A program made the position numbers and the translations under genes. A stretch of DNA of 64,000 bases from Streptomyces echinatus (GTDB taxonomy: Bacteria > Actinomycetota > Actinomycetes > Streptomycetales > Streptomycetaceae), in contig NZ_JACHJK010000017.1 of NCBI RefSeq assembly GCF_014203595.1, positions 62,001 to 126,000 on the forward strand. Reading direction: 5' to 3'. This document shows positions 50,828-58,946 of this stretch, one piece after another. Position 1 is the first letter of the stretch. Every line of letters begins with the position of its first letter. The notes beneath the pieces were generated by a model. That model made no database searches. It was not told the origin of the DNA and saw only the letters and a program-made list of their open reading frames with translations.

Positions 50828-51202
50828 TTATGCGCTCTTGCGGCTGTCCCTGGGGTGGACCGCGATGTTCATCGCCCCCGAGCGCAGCACCGCCAGACGC
50901 TCCTCGAGGACCTCTTCGAGCTCCTCGCGGGTGCGTCGTTCCATCAGCATGTCCCAATGGGTACGCGCGGGCTTGGCCTTCTTCTCTTCAGGGCCGTCGC
51001 CGTCCACCAGGAGTGCCTGGGCCCCGCAGACCTTGCACTCCCACTCCGGCGGGATCTCCGCCTCGACCGAGAAGGGCATCTCAAACCGGTGCCCCTTCTC
51101 ACATGCGTACTCCACGGCCTGGCGCGGGGCCAGGTCGATACCGCGGTCCGTCTCGTAGCTGGTCACCACGAGGCGCGTACCGCGAAGAGCTCGCTCACTC
51201 AT
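50828..51202 (-). CDS. rbpA: RNA polymerase-binding protein RbpA
   Basis: A 124-residue actinobacterial transcription factor. The zinc-ribbon-like core has C34, H38, C56 and C59 ('EYACEKGHRFEMPF', 'WECKVCG'), and a basic linker and sigma-interacting helices follow ('THWDMLMERRTREELEEVLE'). RbpA binds principal sigma factors and stabilises open complexes. Upstream there is a sigma-R-type promoter, in line with thiol-stress induction known for S. coelicolor rbpA. Confidence 0.97.
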   Translation of the reverse strand: MSERALRGTRLVVTSYETDRGIDLAPRQAVEYACEKGHRFEMPFSVEAEIPPEWECKVCGAQALLVDGDGPEEKKAKPARTHWDMLMERRTREELEEVLEERLAVLRSGAMNIAVHPRDSRKSA

Positions 51203-51263
51203 GAATCGTGCCTCCCGGGCTTGTCGCCCACAGGACAGGTGTCGCTGTCGTCGTCATCCGGTC

Positions 51264-51289
51264 AACGTCCGGTCGGCGGTAAAGATTCC
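51264..51289 (-). promoter_or_regulatory. Sigma-R-type promoter of rbpA
   Basis: On the minus strand GGAAT (51289-51285), 18 nt, then GTT (51266-51264), matching the GGAAT-N18-GTT sigma-R consensus exactly. It lies about 62 nt upstream of the rbpA start. Further upstream, TTAGCA and TAGTGT (N18 spacing, near 51430-51461) could form a second, housekeeping-type promoter; it contains TTAGCACTC, a CIRCE half-site. Confidence 0.85.
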
Positions 51290-51468
51290 CGTTCCGGGTC
51301 ATGCGTCGCCGTCGTAGCCGCCCCTTGTTCTACCCACAGGCGCCCGGTTTGTCACATCTGCTAGCAGATGTCACCCAGCGTTCCGGCATCTTTGACGCGC
51401 AGTAACGGTACGCCTGGCAGGCCAAACGCGTACACTACCGCCCTTTCGCGCCGAGTGCTAAATCGACG

Positions 51469-52815
51469 CTAGATCTTTTCCGGAAGCGGGTTGCCCGCCT
51501 CGCCGATCGCCCGCCGCACCGGGACCCGCGCGAGCAGCGCGAAACCGAGGACGAAGAAGGCCACCAGCGACACGATCGCGGAGCGGTAGCTTCCGGTCAG
51601 CTGGTACGTCACGCCGAACAGCAGCGGGCCGAGCCAGCTCATCCCGCGGTCGCTCATCTCGTACGCGGAGAAGTACTCGGCCTCCTTGCCCGGCGGCACC
51701 AGGTGGGAGAACAGGGACCGGGACAGCGCCTGGCTGCCGCCGAGGACCAGGCCGATGCCGGCGGCCAGCACGAAGAAGAACACCGGCGCCCCGGCCGGCA
51801 GGAAGTAGCCCGCCGCCAGCGTGACCGTCCACGCCACCAGCGAGCCGAGGATCGTGCGCTGCGCGCCGTACGTCCGCGCCAGCCGGCCCATCGCCAGCGC
51901 GCACGCCACGGCCAGCACCTGCACCAGCAGCACGGCCACGATGAGCGTCGACTGGCCGAGTCCGAGCTCCTCGGAGCCGTAGACCGACGCCTGGGAGATC
52001 ACGGTCTGGATGCCGTCGTTGTAGACGAGGTACGCCAGCAGGAACGCCAGCGTCAGCGGGTACCGGCGCATGTCCCGGACCGTCGCCGCGAGCTGCCGCA
52101 GCCCCGGTGCCGTGCTGTGCTCCACGCGCGCGTGCCGGTCGCGCAGCCGGCGCAGCGGTACGAGGGTGAACGCGCCCCACCACAGGCCGGCCGTGGCCAG
52201 GCACACGCGGACCGCGGCGGTCTCGGACAGGCCGAAGGAGTCGTGCGCCGAGTACAGGACCAGGTCGGCGACCAGGACGAGGGCGCCCGCCGCGTAGCCG
52301 AGGGCCCAGCCCCGGGAGGAGACCGCGTCCCGCTCCTCGGGCGGGGCGATCTGCGGGAGGTAGGAGTTGTAGAGCATCATCCCGACGGACTGCGCCGCGT
52401 TGGCCACGACCAGCAGTGCCCCGCCGAGCAGATACCGGTCGCCGTCCAGGAAGAACATCCCCGTCGTGGCCGCCGCTCCGGTGTACGCCGCCGCGGCGAG
52501 CAGCGGCTTCTTGCGGCCCGTGCGGTCGGCCGCGCTGCCCACCAGCGGCATCAGGACGACCGCGAGGACCACCGACAGGGACACCGAGTAGGCGAAGAAG
52601 GAGCCCGCCCGGACCGGGACGCCCAGCGGGTGCACATAGCCGTCGCCGTCCGCGGCCCGCTCGGCGACCGAGGTGAGATACGGGCCGAGGAACACCGTGA
52701 GGACGCTCGTGGAGTAGACCGAGCACGCCCAGTCGTAGACGTACCAGCCGCGCTGCTCGCGTCTGCGCCCGGCGGTCTCGTCCGCCGTCCGTACCCGCAC
52801 GGTGTCGGTGCCCAC
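51469..52815 (-). CDS. MFS transporter, UMF1/Atg22-like
   Basis: A 448-residue membrane protein with about 12 helices. 'VYDWACSVYSTSVLTVFLGP' at the N-terminus is characteristic of the UMF1 family, and 'DRTGRKKPLL' is the MFS loop after helix 2. Substrate unknown; family members have been linked to amino-acid efflux in yeast. GTG at 52813-52815. Confidence 0.88.
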   Translation of the reverse strand: MGTDTVRVRTADETAGRRREQRGWYVYDWACSVYSTSVLTVFLGPYLTSVAERAADGDGYVHPLGVPVRAGSFFAYSVSLSVVLAVVLMPLVGSAADRTGRKKPLLAAAAYTGAAATTGMFFLDGDRYLLGGALLVVANAAQSVGMMLYNSYLPQIAPPEERDAVSSRGWALGYAAGALVLVADLVLYSAHDSFGLSETAAVRVCLATAGLWWGAFTLVPLRRLRDRHARVEHSTAPGLRQLAATVRDMRRYPLTLAFLLAYLVYNDGIQTVISQASVYGSEELGLGQSTLIVAVLLVQVLAVACALAMGRLARTYGAQRTILGSLVAWTVTLAAGYFLPAGAPVFFFVLAAGIGLVLGGSQALSRSLFSHLVPPGKEAEYFSAYEMSDRGMSWLGPLLFGVTYQLTGSYRSAIVSLVAFFVLGFALLARVPVRRAIGEAGNPLPEKI

Positions 52816-52871
52816 CCGTGCCCTCGCTTCCCCGCTGTACTGCGAAGGCTCGGGCCGGGACGGCCGGGCGG

Positions 52872-53648
52872 TCAGGCCCAGACGCCGCGCTCCTCCATGA
52901 CCTTGCGCAACGTGTCGATGTGGTCGGTCATGATGCCATCAACGCCCAGGTCCAGGAGCCGGTGCATCCGCTCCGCCTCGTTGACGGTCCACACGTGCAC
53001 CTGCAGCCCGCGCGCGTGCGCCACACGGACGAAGCGCTGGTCGACCACCTGCACGCCCGACTGGGCCTCCGGCACCTGCGCGGCCACGGCCGACCGGCGC
53101 ACCGCGGCCGGCAGCCCCCAGGAGCGCAGCCGCAGGCTCAGCACCCCGCGTGTGCCGAACGAGGTGGCCAGCCGGGGCCCGGCCAGCCGCTGCGCCCGCA
53201 GCACCCGCGCCTCGGAGAAGGAGCCCACACAGACCCGGTCCCAGGCGTCCTCGCGCTCGATCAGCTCCAGCAGGGGCCGCAGCGCCGCCTCCGCCTTGAT
53301 GTCGACGTTCCAGCGCACCGTGGGGAAGGTGTCCAGCAGCTCCTCGAACAGCGGCACCGGTTCCCGGCCGCCCACGCGCGCCTGCCGTACGTCCGCCCAC
53401 GGCAGGTCGGCGATCCGGCCCGCGCCGTCGGTGACCCGGTCCAGGGTCGAGTCGTGGAAGGCGACCAGCCGGCCGTCGGCCGTGGCGTGCACGTCCGTCT
53501 CGATGTACCGGTAGCCCAGCTCCACGGCGCGCCCGAACTGCGCCACGGTGTTCTCCAGGCCGTCGGCCGCACCGCCCCGGTGGGCGAAGGCGATCGGCCC
53601 CGGGTGGTCCAGGTAGGGGTGGCGCAGGGGTGGTGTCGTGAGGGTCAC
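52872..53648 (-). CDS. Glycerophosphodiester phosphodiesterase
   Basis: A 258-residue GDPD with 'IAFAHRGGAADGLENTVAQF' (His, Arg and Glu), 'RYIETDVHATADGRLVAFHD' (Glu, Asp, and general-acid His) and 'VQVWTVNEAERMHRLLDLGV'-like C-terminus (HVWTVNE). It hydrolyses glycerophosphodiesters to glycerol 3-phosphate and an alcohol. No signal peptide, so cytoplasmic. GTG start overlaps the end of the yczE-like gene by 4 nt; the two are co-transcribed. Confidence 0.9.
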   Translation of the reverse strand: MTLTTPPLRHPYLDHPGPIAFAHRGGAADGLENTVAQFGRAVELGYRYIETDVHATADGRLVAFHDSTLDRVTDGAGRIADLPWADVRQARVGGREPVPLFEELLDTFPTVRWNVDIKAEAALRPLLELIEREDAWDRVCVGSFSEARVLRAQRLAGPRLATSFGTRGVLSLRLRSWGLPAAVRRSAVAAQVPEAQSGVQVVDQRFVRVAHARGLQVHVWTVNEAERMHRLLDLGVDGIMTDHIDTLRKVMEERGVWA

Positions 53649-54316
53649 GGACGCAGTATGACCCGCTCTGGTGTCGCGGCGGCAACGACCGTGCTGCCCC
53701 TTGGTGCCGACGGGACGGCGAACCACCGCAGGAACACCTGTGCCAGCGGGCCGATGGACACGGCGTACAGCACGGTGCCCACCCCGATGGTGCCGCCCAG
53801 CGCGAATCCGGTGACCACCACCGCCACCTCGACCGCCGTCCGTATCAGCCGGATCGACCGGCCCGTGCGCCGGTGCAGCCCCGTCATCAGGCCGTCGCGC
53901 GGACCCGGGCCGAAGCGCGCCGCGATGTACAGTCCGGTGGCCATGCCGTTCAGCACGATCCCCGCGACCATGAGCGGGATCCGCACCGCGAGGGAGCGGA
54001 GGTCCGGCAGGAGCGCGAGCGTGCCGTCCATGGCGAGACCGATGACGAAGACGTTGGAGACCGTGCCGAGCCCGGGCCGCTGGCGCAGCGGGATCCACAG
54101 GAGCAGCACGGCCGCGCCCACGATGATCAGCACGGCCCCGATGCTCAGTCCGGTCAGCTCCGCGAGCCCCTGGTGCAGCACGTTCCACGGCTCCAGCCCC
54201 AGTCCCGCCGCCACGAGCAGCGCCGAACTCACGCCGTACAGCGTGAGTCCGGCGTAGAGCTGGACCAACCGTCGTCCGAGACGGCGACCGGACACGGACG
54301 CGCCGGGAGTGGACAC
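53645..54316 (-). CDS. yczE: YczE-like (YitT-related) membrane protein
   Basis: A 223-residue protein with about five membrane helices ('LYAGLTLYGVSSALLVAAGL', 'GAVLIIVGAAVLLLWIPL', 'VEVAVVVTGFALGGTIGVGT') and the loop 'LGLEPWNVLHQGLAELTGLS' plus 'RFGPGPRDGLMTGLHRRTGR', both typical of YczE. It is paired with a divergent MocR-type regulator, the YczR-YczE arrangement known from bacilli and actinobacteria. Transported compound unknown. GTG 54316 has a GGGGGG site. Confidence 0.85.
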   Translation of the reverse strand: MSTPGASVSGRRLGRRLVQLYAGLTLYGVSSALLVAAGLGLEPWNVLHQGLAELTGLSIGAVLIIVGAAVLLLWIPLRQRPGLGTVSNVFVIGLAMDGTLALLPDLRSLAVRIPLMVAGIVLNGMATGLYIAARFGPGPRDGLMTGLHRRTGRSIRLIRTAVEVAVVVTGFALGGTIGVGTVLYAVSIGPLAQVFLRWFAVPSAPRGSTVVAAATPERVILRP

Positions 54317-54338
54317 GAGATACCCCCCTGGGTGGTGG

Positions 54339-54394
54339 AAGTGGCCTGACGCATGACACTCTGTGGCTTGGAAGCAATCGTCATCCATGGCCAA
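54339..54394. promoter_or_regulatory. Candidate YczR operator region
   Basis: AAGTGGCCTGA (54339-54349) and CTGTGGCTTGGA (54361-54372) form a direct repeat with 22-nt phasing, and TCCATGGCC (54384-54392) adds a third partial copy. MocR-type regulators typically bind two or more direct repeats in divergent promoter regions. Confidence 0.5.
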
Positions 54395-54418
54395 TCCGGG
54401 GAAGGTGGACTGATCTCC

Positions 54419-55927
54419 ATGGCGCAGTGGACCTCGGCGGTGGGGGCCGCGCAACTCGCCCGGCTCCTCACCTCCCAGCAGGACCGCCCGGCCGGTCCCG
54501 GCACCCGCCGTCCCCCCGCCTATCGCGCCCTCGCCGACGGCGTCCGGCTGCTCGTGCTGGAGGGCCGGGTCCCGGTGGCCGCGCGGCTGCCCGCGGAACG
54601 CGAACTGGCCCTGGCCCTCTCCGTCAGCCGTACCACCGTCGCGGCGGCCTACGAGGCGCTGCGCGGCGAGGGCTTCCTGGAGTCCCGGCGCGGAGCGGGC
54701 AGCTGGACCGCCGTGCCGGCCGGCAATCCGGTCCCGGCCCGCGGCCTGGAGCCGCTCCCGCCGGAGTCCCTCGGCTCGGTGATCGACCTCGGCTGTGCCT
54801 CGCTGCCGGCCCCCGAGCCGTGGCTGACCCGGGCGGTGCGGGGTGCCCTGGAGGAGCTGCCGCCGTACGCCCACACGCACGGCGACTACCCGGCCGGGCT
54901 GCCCGCCCTGCGCTCGATGATCGCCGAGCGCTACACCGCGCGCGGGATCCCCACCATGCCCGAGCAGATCATGGTGACGACCGGTGCGATGGGTGCCATC
55001 GACGCGATCTGCCACCTCTTCGCGGGCCGCGGCGAGCGCATCGCCGTGGAGTCGCCGTCCTACGCCAACATCCTCCAGCTCATGCGCGAGGCCGGCGCCC
55101 GGCTCGTCCCGGTCGCGATGGCGGCGGGCCTGTCCGGCTGGGACATGGACCGCTGGCGCCAGATCCTGCGCGAGGCCGCGCCGCGCATCGCGTATGTGGT
55201 CGCCGACTTCCACAACCCCACCGGCGCGCTCGCCGACGAGGACCAGCGGCGCCGGCTGGTGGACGCGGCCCGCTCTGCCGGCACGGTCCTGGTCGCCGAC
55301 GAGACGATGTCCGAACTCTGGCTGGACGAGGACTTCCGGGACGGCGGCATGCCGCGCCCGGTGTGCGGCTTCGACCCGGCGGGCTCCACGGTGATCACGG
55401 TCGGCTCGGCCAGCAAGGCGTTCTGGGCGGGGATGCGGATCGGCTGGGTGCGTGCGGCGCCCGACGTCATCCGCAGCCTGGTCGCCGCGCGCGCGTACGC
55501 CGACCTGGGCACGCCGGTGCTGGAGCAGCTGGCCGTGAACTGGCTCTTCAGCACCGGCGGCTGGGCGGAGGCGGTCGAGCTGCGCCGGGTCCAGGCCCGC
55601 GAGAACCGCGATGCCCTGGTGGCCGCCCTCCGCCGGGAACTGCCGGACTGGGAGTTCGAGGTCCCCCGGGGCGGCCTGACCCTCTGGGTCCGCGCCGGCG
55701 GCCTGTCCGGCTCCCGCCTCGCGGAAGCGGGCGAGCGGGCCGGTGTCCGTGTGCCCTCCGGTCCCCGCTTCGGCGTCGACGGCGCCTTCGAGGGCTACGT
55801 ACGGCTTCCCTTCACCGTCGGGGGAGCGGTCGCGGACGAGGCGGCGGCACGGCTCGCCGCGGCGGCCCGCCTGGTGGAATCCGGCGCCACGGGCGGCGCG
55901 GAAGCACCCCGCACATTCGTGGCGTGA
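54419..55927 (+). CDS. yczR: MocR/PdxR-type PLP-dependent transcriptional regulator (YczR)
   Basis: A 502-residue fusion. The N-terminal GntR-type winged helix is at about 36-105 ('LPAERELALALSVSRTTVAA'), and the aminotransferase fold I domain covers about 135-490 with the PLP lysine in 'VGSASKAFWAGMRIGW' and 'VVADFHNPTGALADEDQRR'. It regulates in response to PLP or an amine. Divergent from yczE-GDPD, its likely target. ATG 54419 has GGAAGG upstream. Confidence 0.9.
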   Translation: MAQWTSAVGAAQLARLLTSQQDRPAGPGTRRPPAYRALADGVRLLVLEGRVPVAARLPAERELALALSVSRTTVAAAYEALRGEGFLESRRGAGSWTAVPAGNPVPARGLEPLPPESLGSVIDLGCASLPAPEPWLTRAVRGALEELPPYAHTHGDYPAGLPALRSMIAERYTARGIPTMPEQIMVTTGAMGAIDAICHLFAGRGERIAVESPSYANILQLMREAGARLVPVAMAAGLSGWDMDRWRQILREAAPRIAYVVADFHNPTGALADEDQRRRLVDAARSAGTVLVADETMSELWLDEDFRDGGMPRPVCGFDPAGSTVITVGSASKAFWAGMRIGWVRAAPDVIRSLVAARAYADLGTPVLEQLAVNWLFSTGGWAEAVELRRVQARENRDALVAALRRELPDWEFEVPRGGLTLWVRAGGLSGSRLAEAGERAGVRVPSGPRFGVDGAFEGYVRLPFTVGGAVADEAAARLAAAARLVESGATGGAEAPRTFVA

Positions 55928-55968
55928 CCGGGCACGCCCGCCGGTGCCGTGAGGCCGACGGTGCCGGC

Positions 55969-55990
55969 GGTTCCCCAGGGGCGCGGGGAA
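55969..55990. repeat. Second TTCCCC...GGGGAA intergenic hairpin
   Basis: GTTCCCC (55969-55975) pairs with GGGGAAC (55984-55990) over an 8-nt loop. Same family as 37649-37687. Between convergent yczR and sffA, so it may act as a terminator. Confidence 0.6.
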
Positions 55991-56089
55991 CTGCGCGCCG
56001 GGCCGTCGGCGGCGCGCGGTCGCCGACGATGCCGCACCGGCCGAACCGGTGGGCGCTCACCCGGCGGCCGGTGGAGGGTCACGGATCCC

Positions 56090-57697
56090 TCAGCCCTCGG
56101 CCGGCACGGCCTCCGCGGTCACCGGTGTCTTCTCCTCCACCGGCTTGGTGAGATCCGGCTCCGCCCCGCCGGCAGCGGTCCGCGCCGGCAGCAGATCCAG
56201 CACCGCCTGCCGGTCGGCATCGCTCGTCGCGTCGTCGTAGGGGTCCGGCGTACGCGGCACCTGGAGCCGGTGCACCGGACCGGACCCCAGCCGGGCGTAT
56301 CCCCGCCCGGGCGGCACCTGCGCGGGCGGCGTGGTGTGCGGCGGCGCCCCGAGCACCGCCTCCACCTGCTGCGGCGCGGCGGCCCCCAGCACGACACGCG
56401 CGCGCGTGTGCTGCCGTACCGCGTCGCTGAGCGTCTCCGCGTTGTCGAACTGTTCGGCCACGACCACGGTCACGTTCGCCGCGCGCCCGTGCCGCAGCGG
56501 CACCTGGAGCAGGGCCTGCGGATCCTTGCGGCCGTCCGCCGCCGCGAGGTGCGCGAACACGCCGGGCCGGTCCAGCAGGACCCACAGCGGGCGCCGGGTG
56601 TCCGCGGGCGGCGGGTCGCCCGCCTGCCGGGCCAGATTGATCGCGATCAGCCGCCGCTCGGTCTCCTGCGCCGCCCACTCCAGGCTGGCCAGCGCCCCGG
56701 CGAGGGAGCACTCGACGGCCAGTACGCCGTCCCGGCCGGTCAGGCAGGCGTACTCGCCGGTGCCGCCGCCGTCGACGATCAGCACGTCGCCGTACTGCAG
56801 GGCCTGCAGGGCGATGGAGCGCAGCAGCGTGGACGTGCCGCCGCCGGGGTGGCCCATGGCCAGCAGGTGCGGCTCGGTGGAGCGGATGCCGGTGCGCCAG
56901 ACGACCGGCGGGACGTCGATCTTCTCCTCCCCGTACGAGAGAGGGAGGGTGCGCTGGACCTCACTGGGGTCGGTGTAACCGAGCACGGTCTCGCCGGGCG
57001 CGGTCACGAAGCGCTGGGCGGGAACGTCGGCGGGCAGCGGGGCGAGGACGGTGACGGCGAGCCGATTGCCCTCCTCGTCCCAGTCGAAGTGGTACTCGCG
57101 GCTCCGCCCCGCCTTCACGGTGAGCAGCTGCTCGATCCGCGCGCGGGCCGAGGGCTCGCCGTCCGGGAAGTAGGCGGGGTACCGGATCTCGAGGTGGGCG
57201 AAGCGCCCGGAGTCGTCGAACTCGTGCGCGGCGAAGGCCTTCTCCCACTCCCCGCCGTGCGCGTACAGCGGAGCCGGGTCGTCGGGGCCGGAGAAGTACG
57301 GCACCAGGGCCTCGTACAGCGCCTGGAGCCGTTCGGTCTGGGACTCGTCGGGCCCCTCGGACGCCGACGGGGCGCGGTCGCGGCCCTGCCAGCCCGCTGC
57401 CGCCATCAGGGTGATGACGGCGAGCAGCGGGCCGTACGGCACCAGGGCCACGACCAGGACGACGGAGGCCGCCAGGAACAGCAGCGGCCCGCGTTTGTCC
57501 TTGGGCGTGTCCGCCCATCTGCGCCGGCCGGCCGCGGCCAGCAGGCGCAGCCCGCGCGTGACGGTGATCAGCGGGTGGAGGACGTCGGTGGCGCTGTCGG
57601 CCGCCGTCCGGGCCAGCTCCCTGCTCCGGGCGAGCTGCATCCGGGCGATCTGGGCGCTGTCCTTGCTCAGAATGCGGGGGAGGGGGCGCCGGGCCAC
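56090..57697 (-). CDS. sffA: SpoIIIE/FtsK-like membrane protein SffA
   Basis: A 535-residue protein. Two adjacent hydrophobic segments (about 70-103) anchor it; a beta-rich middle and an FtsK-like ATPase-type domain follow. The Walker A position reads GHPGGGTST (282-290), with Thr288 where Lys is expected, so ATP hydrolysis is questionable; 'VLIVDGGGTGEYACLTGRDG' and 'LWVLLDRPGVFAHLAAADGR' are the later blocks. Position after smeA identifies it as SffA, the SpoIIIE/FtsK-like protein that SmeA targets to sporulation septa in S. coelicolor. GTG 57695-57697 has AGGAG upstream. Confidence 0.88.
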   Translation of the reverse strand: MARRPLPRILSKDSAQIARMQLARSRELARTAADSATDVLHPLITVTRGLRLLAAAGRRRWADTPKDKRGPLLFLAASVVLVVALVPYGPLLAVITLMAAAGWQGRDRAPSASEGPDESQTERLQALYEALVPYFSGPDDPAPLYAHGGEWEKAFAAHEFDDSGRFAHLEIRYPAYFPDGEPSARARIEQLLTVKAGRSREYHFDWDEEGNRLAVTVLAPLPADVPAQRFVTAPGETVLGYTDPSEVQRTLPLSYGEEKIDVPPVVWRTGIRSTEPHLLAMGHPGGGTSTLLRSIALQALQYGDVLIVDGGGTGEYACLTGRDGVLAVECSLAGALASLEWAAQETERRLIAINLARQAGDPPPADTRRPLWVLLDRPGVFAHLAAADGRKDPQALLQVPLRHGRAANVTVVVAEQFDNAETLSDAVRQHTRARVVLGAAAPQQVEAVLGAPPHTTPPAQVPPGRGYARLGSGPVHRLQVPRTPDPYDDATSDADRQAVLDLLPARTAAGGAEPDLTKPVEEKTPVTAEAVPAEG

Positions 57698-57737
57698 TGC
57701 TGACTCCTGATCGTGCGTGCGGGTGGGGTGGGCGGGG

Positions 57738-57932
57738 TCAGAACTTGAGGCCGCCGAGGAGGCTGGCGAGACTCTCGCCGCCGGCCTTGATGCTCGGCGC
57801 GATGGCCGTGCTCGACAGGTAGAAGCCGAACAGAGCCGAGACCGTGGCGTGCGAGCCCTTCAGTCCGTCCTTGCGGAAGAAGAGAAAGACGACGACGCCG
57901 AGCAGGAACACGCCAGACAGGGAGAGGATCAT
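57738..57932 (-). CDS. smeA: Small sporulation membrane protein SmeA
   Basis: A 64-residue membrane protein with one N-terminal hydrophobic helix (about 4-19, 'LSGVFLLGVVVFLFF') and a second weak hydrophobic stretch. Together with the 40-nt distance to the FtsK-like gene it matches the smeA-sffA operon, whose product localises SffA to septa and affects spore maturation. ATG 57930-57932 has AGGAGG 6 nt upstream. The small size means it is easily missed by automatic annotation. Confidence 0.9.
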   Translation of the reverse strand: MILSLSGVFLLGVVVFLFFRKDGLKGSHATVSALFGFYLSSTAIAPSIKAGGESLASLLGGLKF

Positions 57933-58253
57933 TTCGGGCCTCCTGGTGTCGAAGGTGGGGGACAGTCACCATGAGTTCTTCCAGGATCACAGGATGTATC
58001 CATACGATTAAAGGTGCAACCGGGTGAAAAACGGCAGATTTCCCTCACTTGGCGGAGCCGGCTCCGCCCCGGTTGACCAGGCATGTCGCCCGCCGTGAGG
58101 CCCGTCGCTGATCTTTACCTCGGGCACATCGGGTCATGTGCCGCGCAAGCCAGTACGCTGGCGATTCACTCGTACGGCTGCGTTCCCTCGCTGTCGTACG
58201 CTCGCTCAGTTCCCCAGCAGTCCCCGAACGTGCAAGGAGAGGCGGTCCCGCCG
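57933..58253. other. Divergent region between smeA and ankyrin gene
   Basis: This 321-nt region should hold the developmental smeA promoter (minus) and the ankyrin-gene promoter (plus). It is locally AT-richer near 57990-58060. No clear operator repeat is seen, and no coding region. Confidence 0.5.
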
Positions 58254-58646
58254 ATGAGTGAAGCCCCCGACCCCGAGGTCGTGGAGCTGGCGACCAAGAT
58301 CTTCGATCTGGCCCGGCAGGGGCAGACCGAGGCGCTCGTGGCGTATGTCGACGCGGGTGTTCCGGCCGACCTCACCAACGACCGCGGCGACTCCCTGGTG
58401 ATGCTCGCCGCCTACCACGGTCACGCCGACGCGGTGCGCGCGCTGCTCGCCCGCGGGGCGGCGGCGAACCAGATCAACGACCGGGGCCAGACCCCGCTCG
58501 CGGGCGCCGTCTTCAAGGGTGAGACGGACGTCATCAAGGCCCTCCTGGAGGGCGGAGCCGATCCTTCCGCGGGCATGCCGTCGGCCGTCGACACGGCCCG
58601 GATGTTCGCCAAGACGGAACTGCTGGAGCTGTTCGGAACACACTGA
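58254..58646 (+). CDS. Ankyrin-repeat protein
   Basis: A 130-residue protein with three to four ankyrin repeats: 'DSLVMLAAYHGHADAVRALL', 'GQTPLAGAVFKGETDVIKAL', and related flanking units with the 'xGxTPLxxA' pattern. Ankyrin repeats bind partner proteins; the partner is unknown. ATG 58254 has AGGAGAGG upstream. The next gene is a HEAT-like protein 300 nt away. Confidence 0.9.
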   Translation: MSEAPDPEVVELATKIFDLARQGQTEALVAYVDAGVPADLTNDRGDSLVMLAAYHGHADAVRALLARGAAANQINDRGQTPLAGAVFKGETDVIKALLEGGADPSAGMPSAVDTARMFAKTELLELFGTH

Positions 58647-58946
58647 ACCACGTGTCCTGACCAGGTACGACACAGATAACGGGGGAGGCGGTAAAGGGCC
58701 GCCGGAAATACGGTCGCGGCAGCACACAGCGCGGGTCATCATGACGTCGTGATTCACGGACGCGATGGCTGGGCAGGTGTTGCCGCACCGCGCGGACCGT
58801 GACGCGGTCCGCATGGGCCACCGACGAGAGGCAGAGAGAGATGGTCTACAGCAAGCAAGAGACGGCGGGCGCTCCGACGTTGTGTCACGCGGCCAGGTAA
58901 TGCGTGTTTCCCGGTTGCGTCGACGCTTGATGTGAGGCTGTTTCCC
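58647..58946. other. Intergenic region between ankyrin and HEAT-like genes
   Basis: This 300-nt stretch has lower GC than its neighbours in places and presumably holds the promoter of the HEAT-like gene. No hairpin with a clear T-run, operator or coding frame stands out. Confidence 0.5.
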
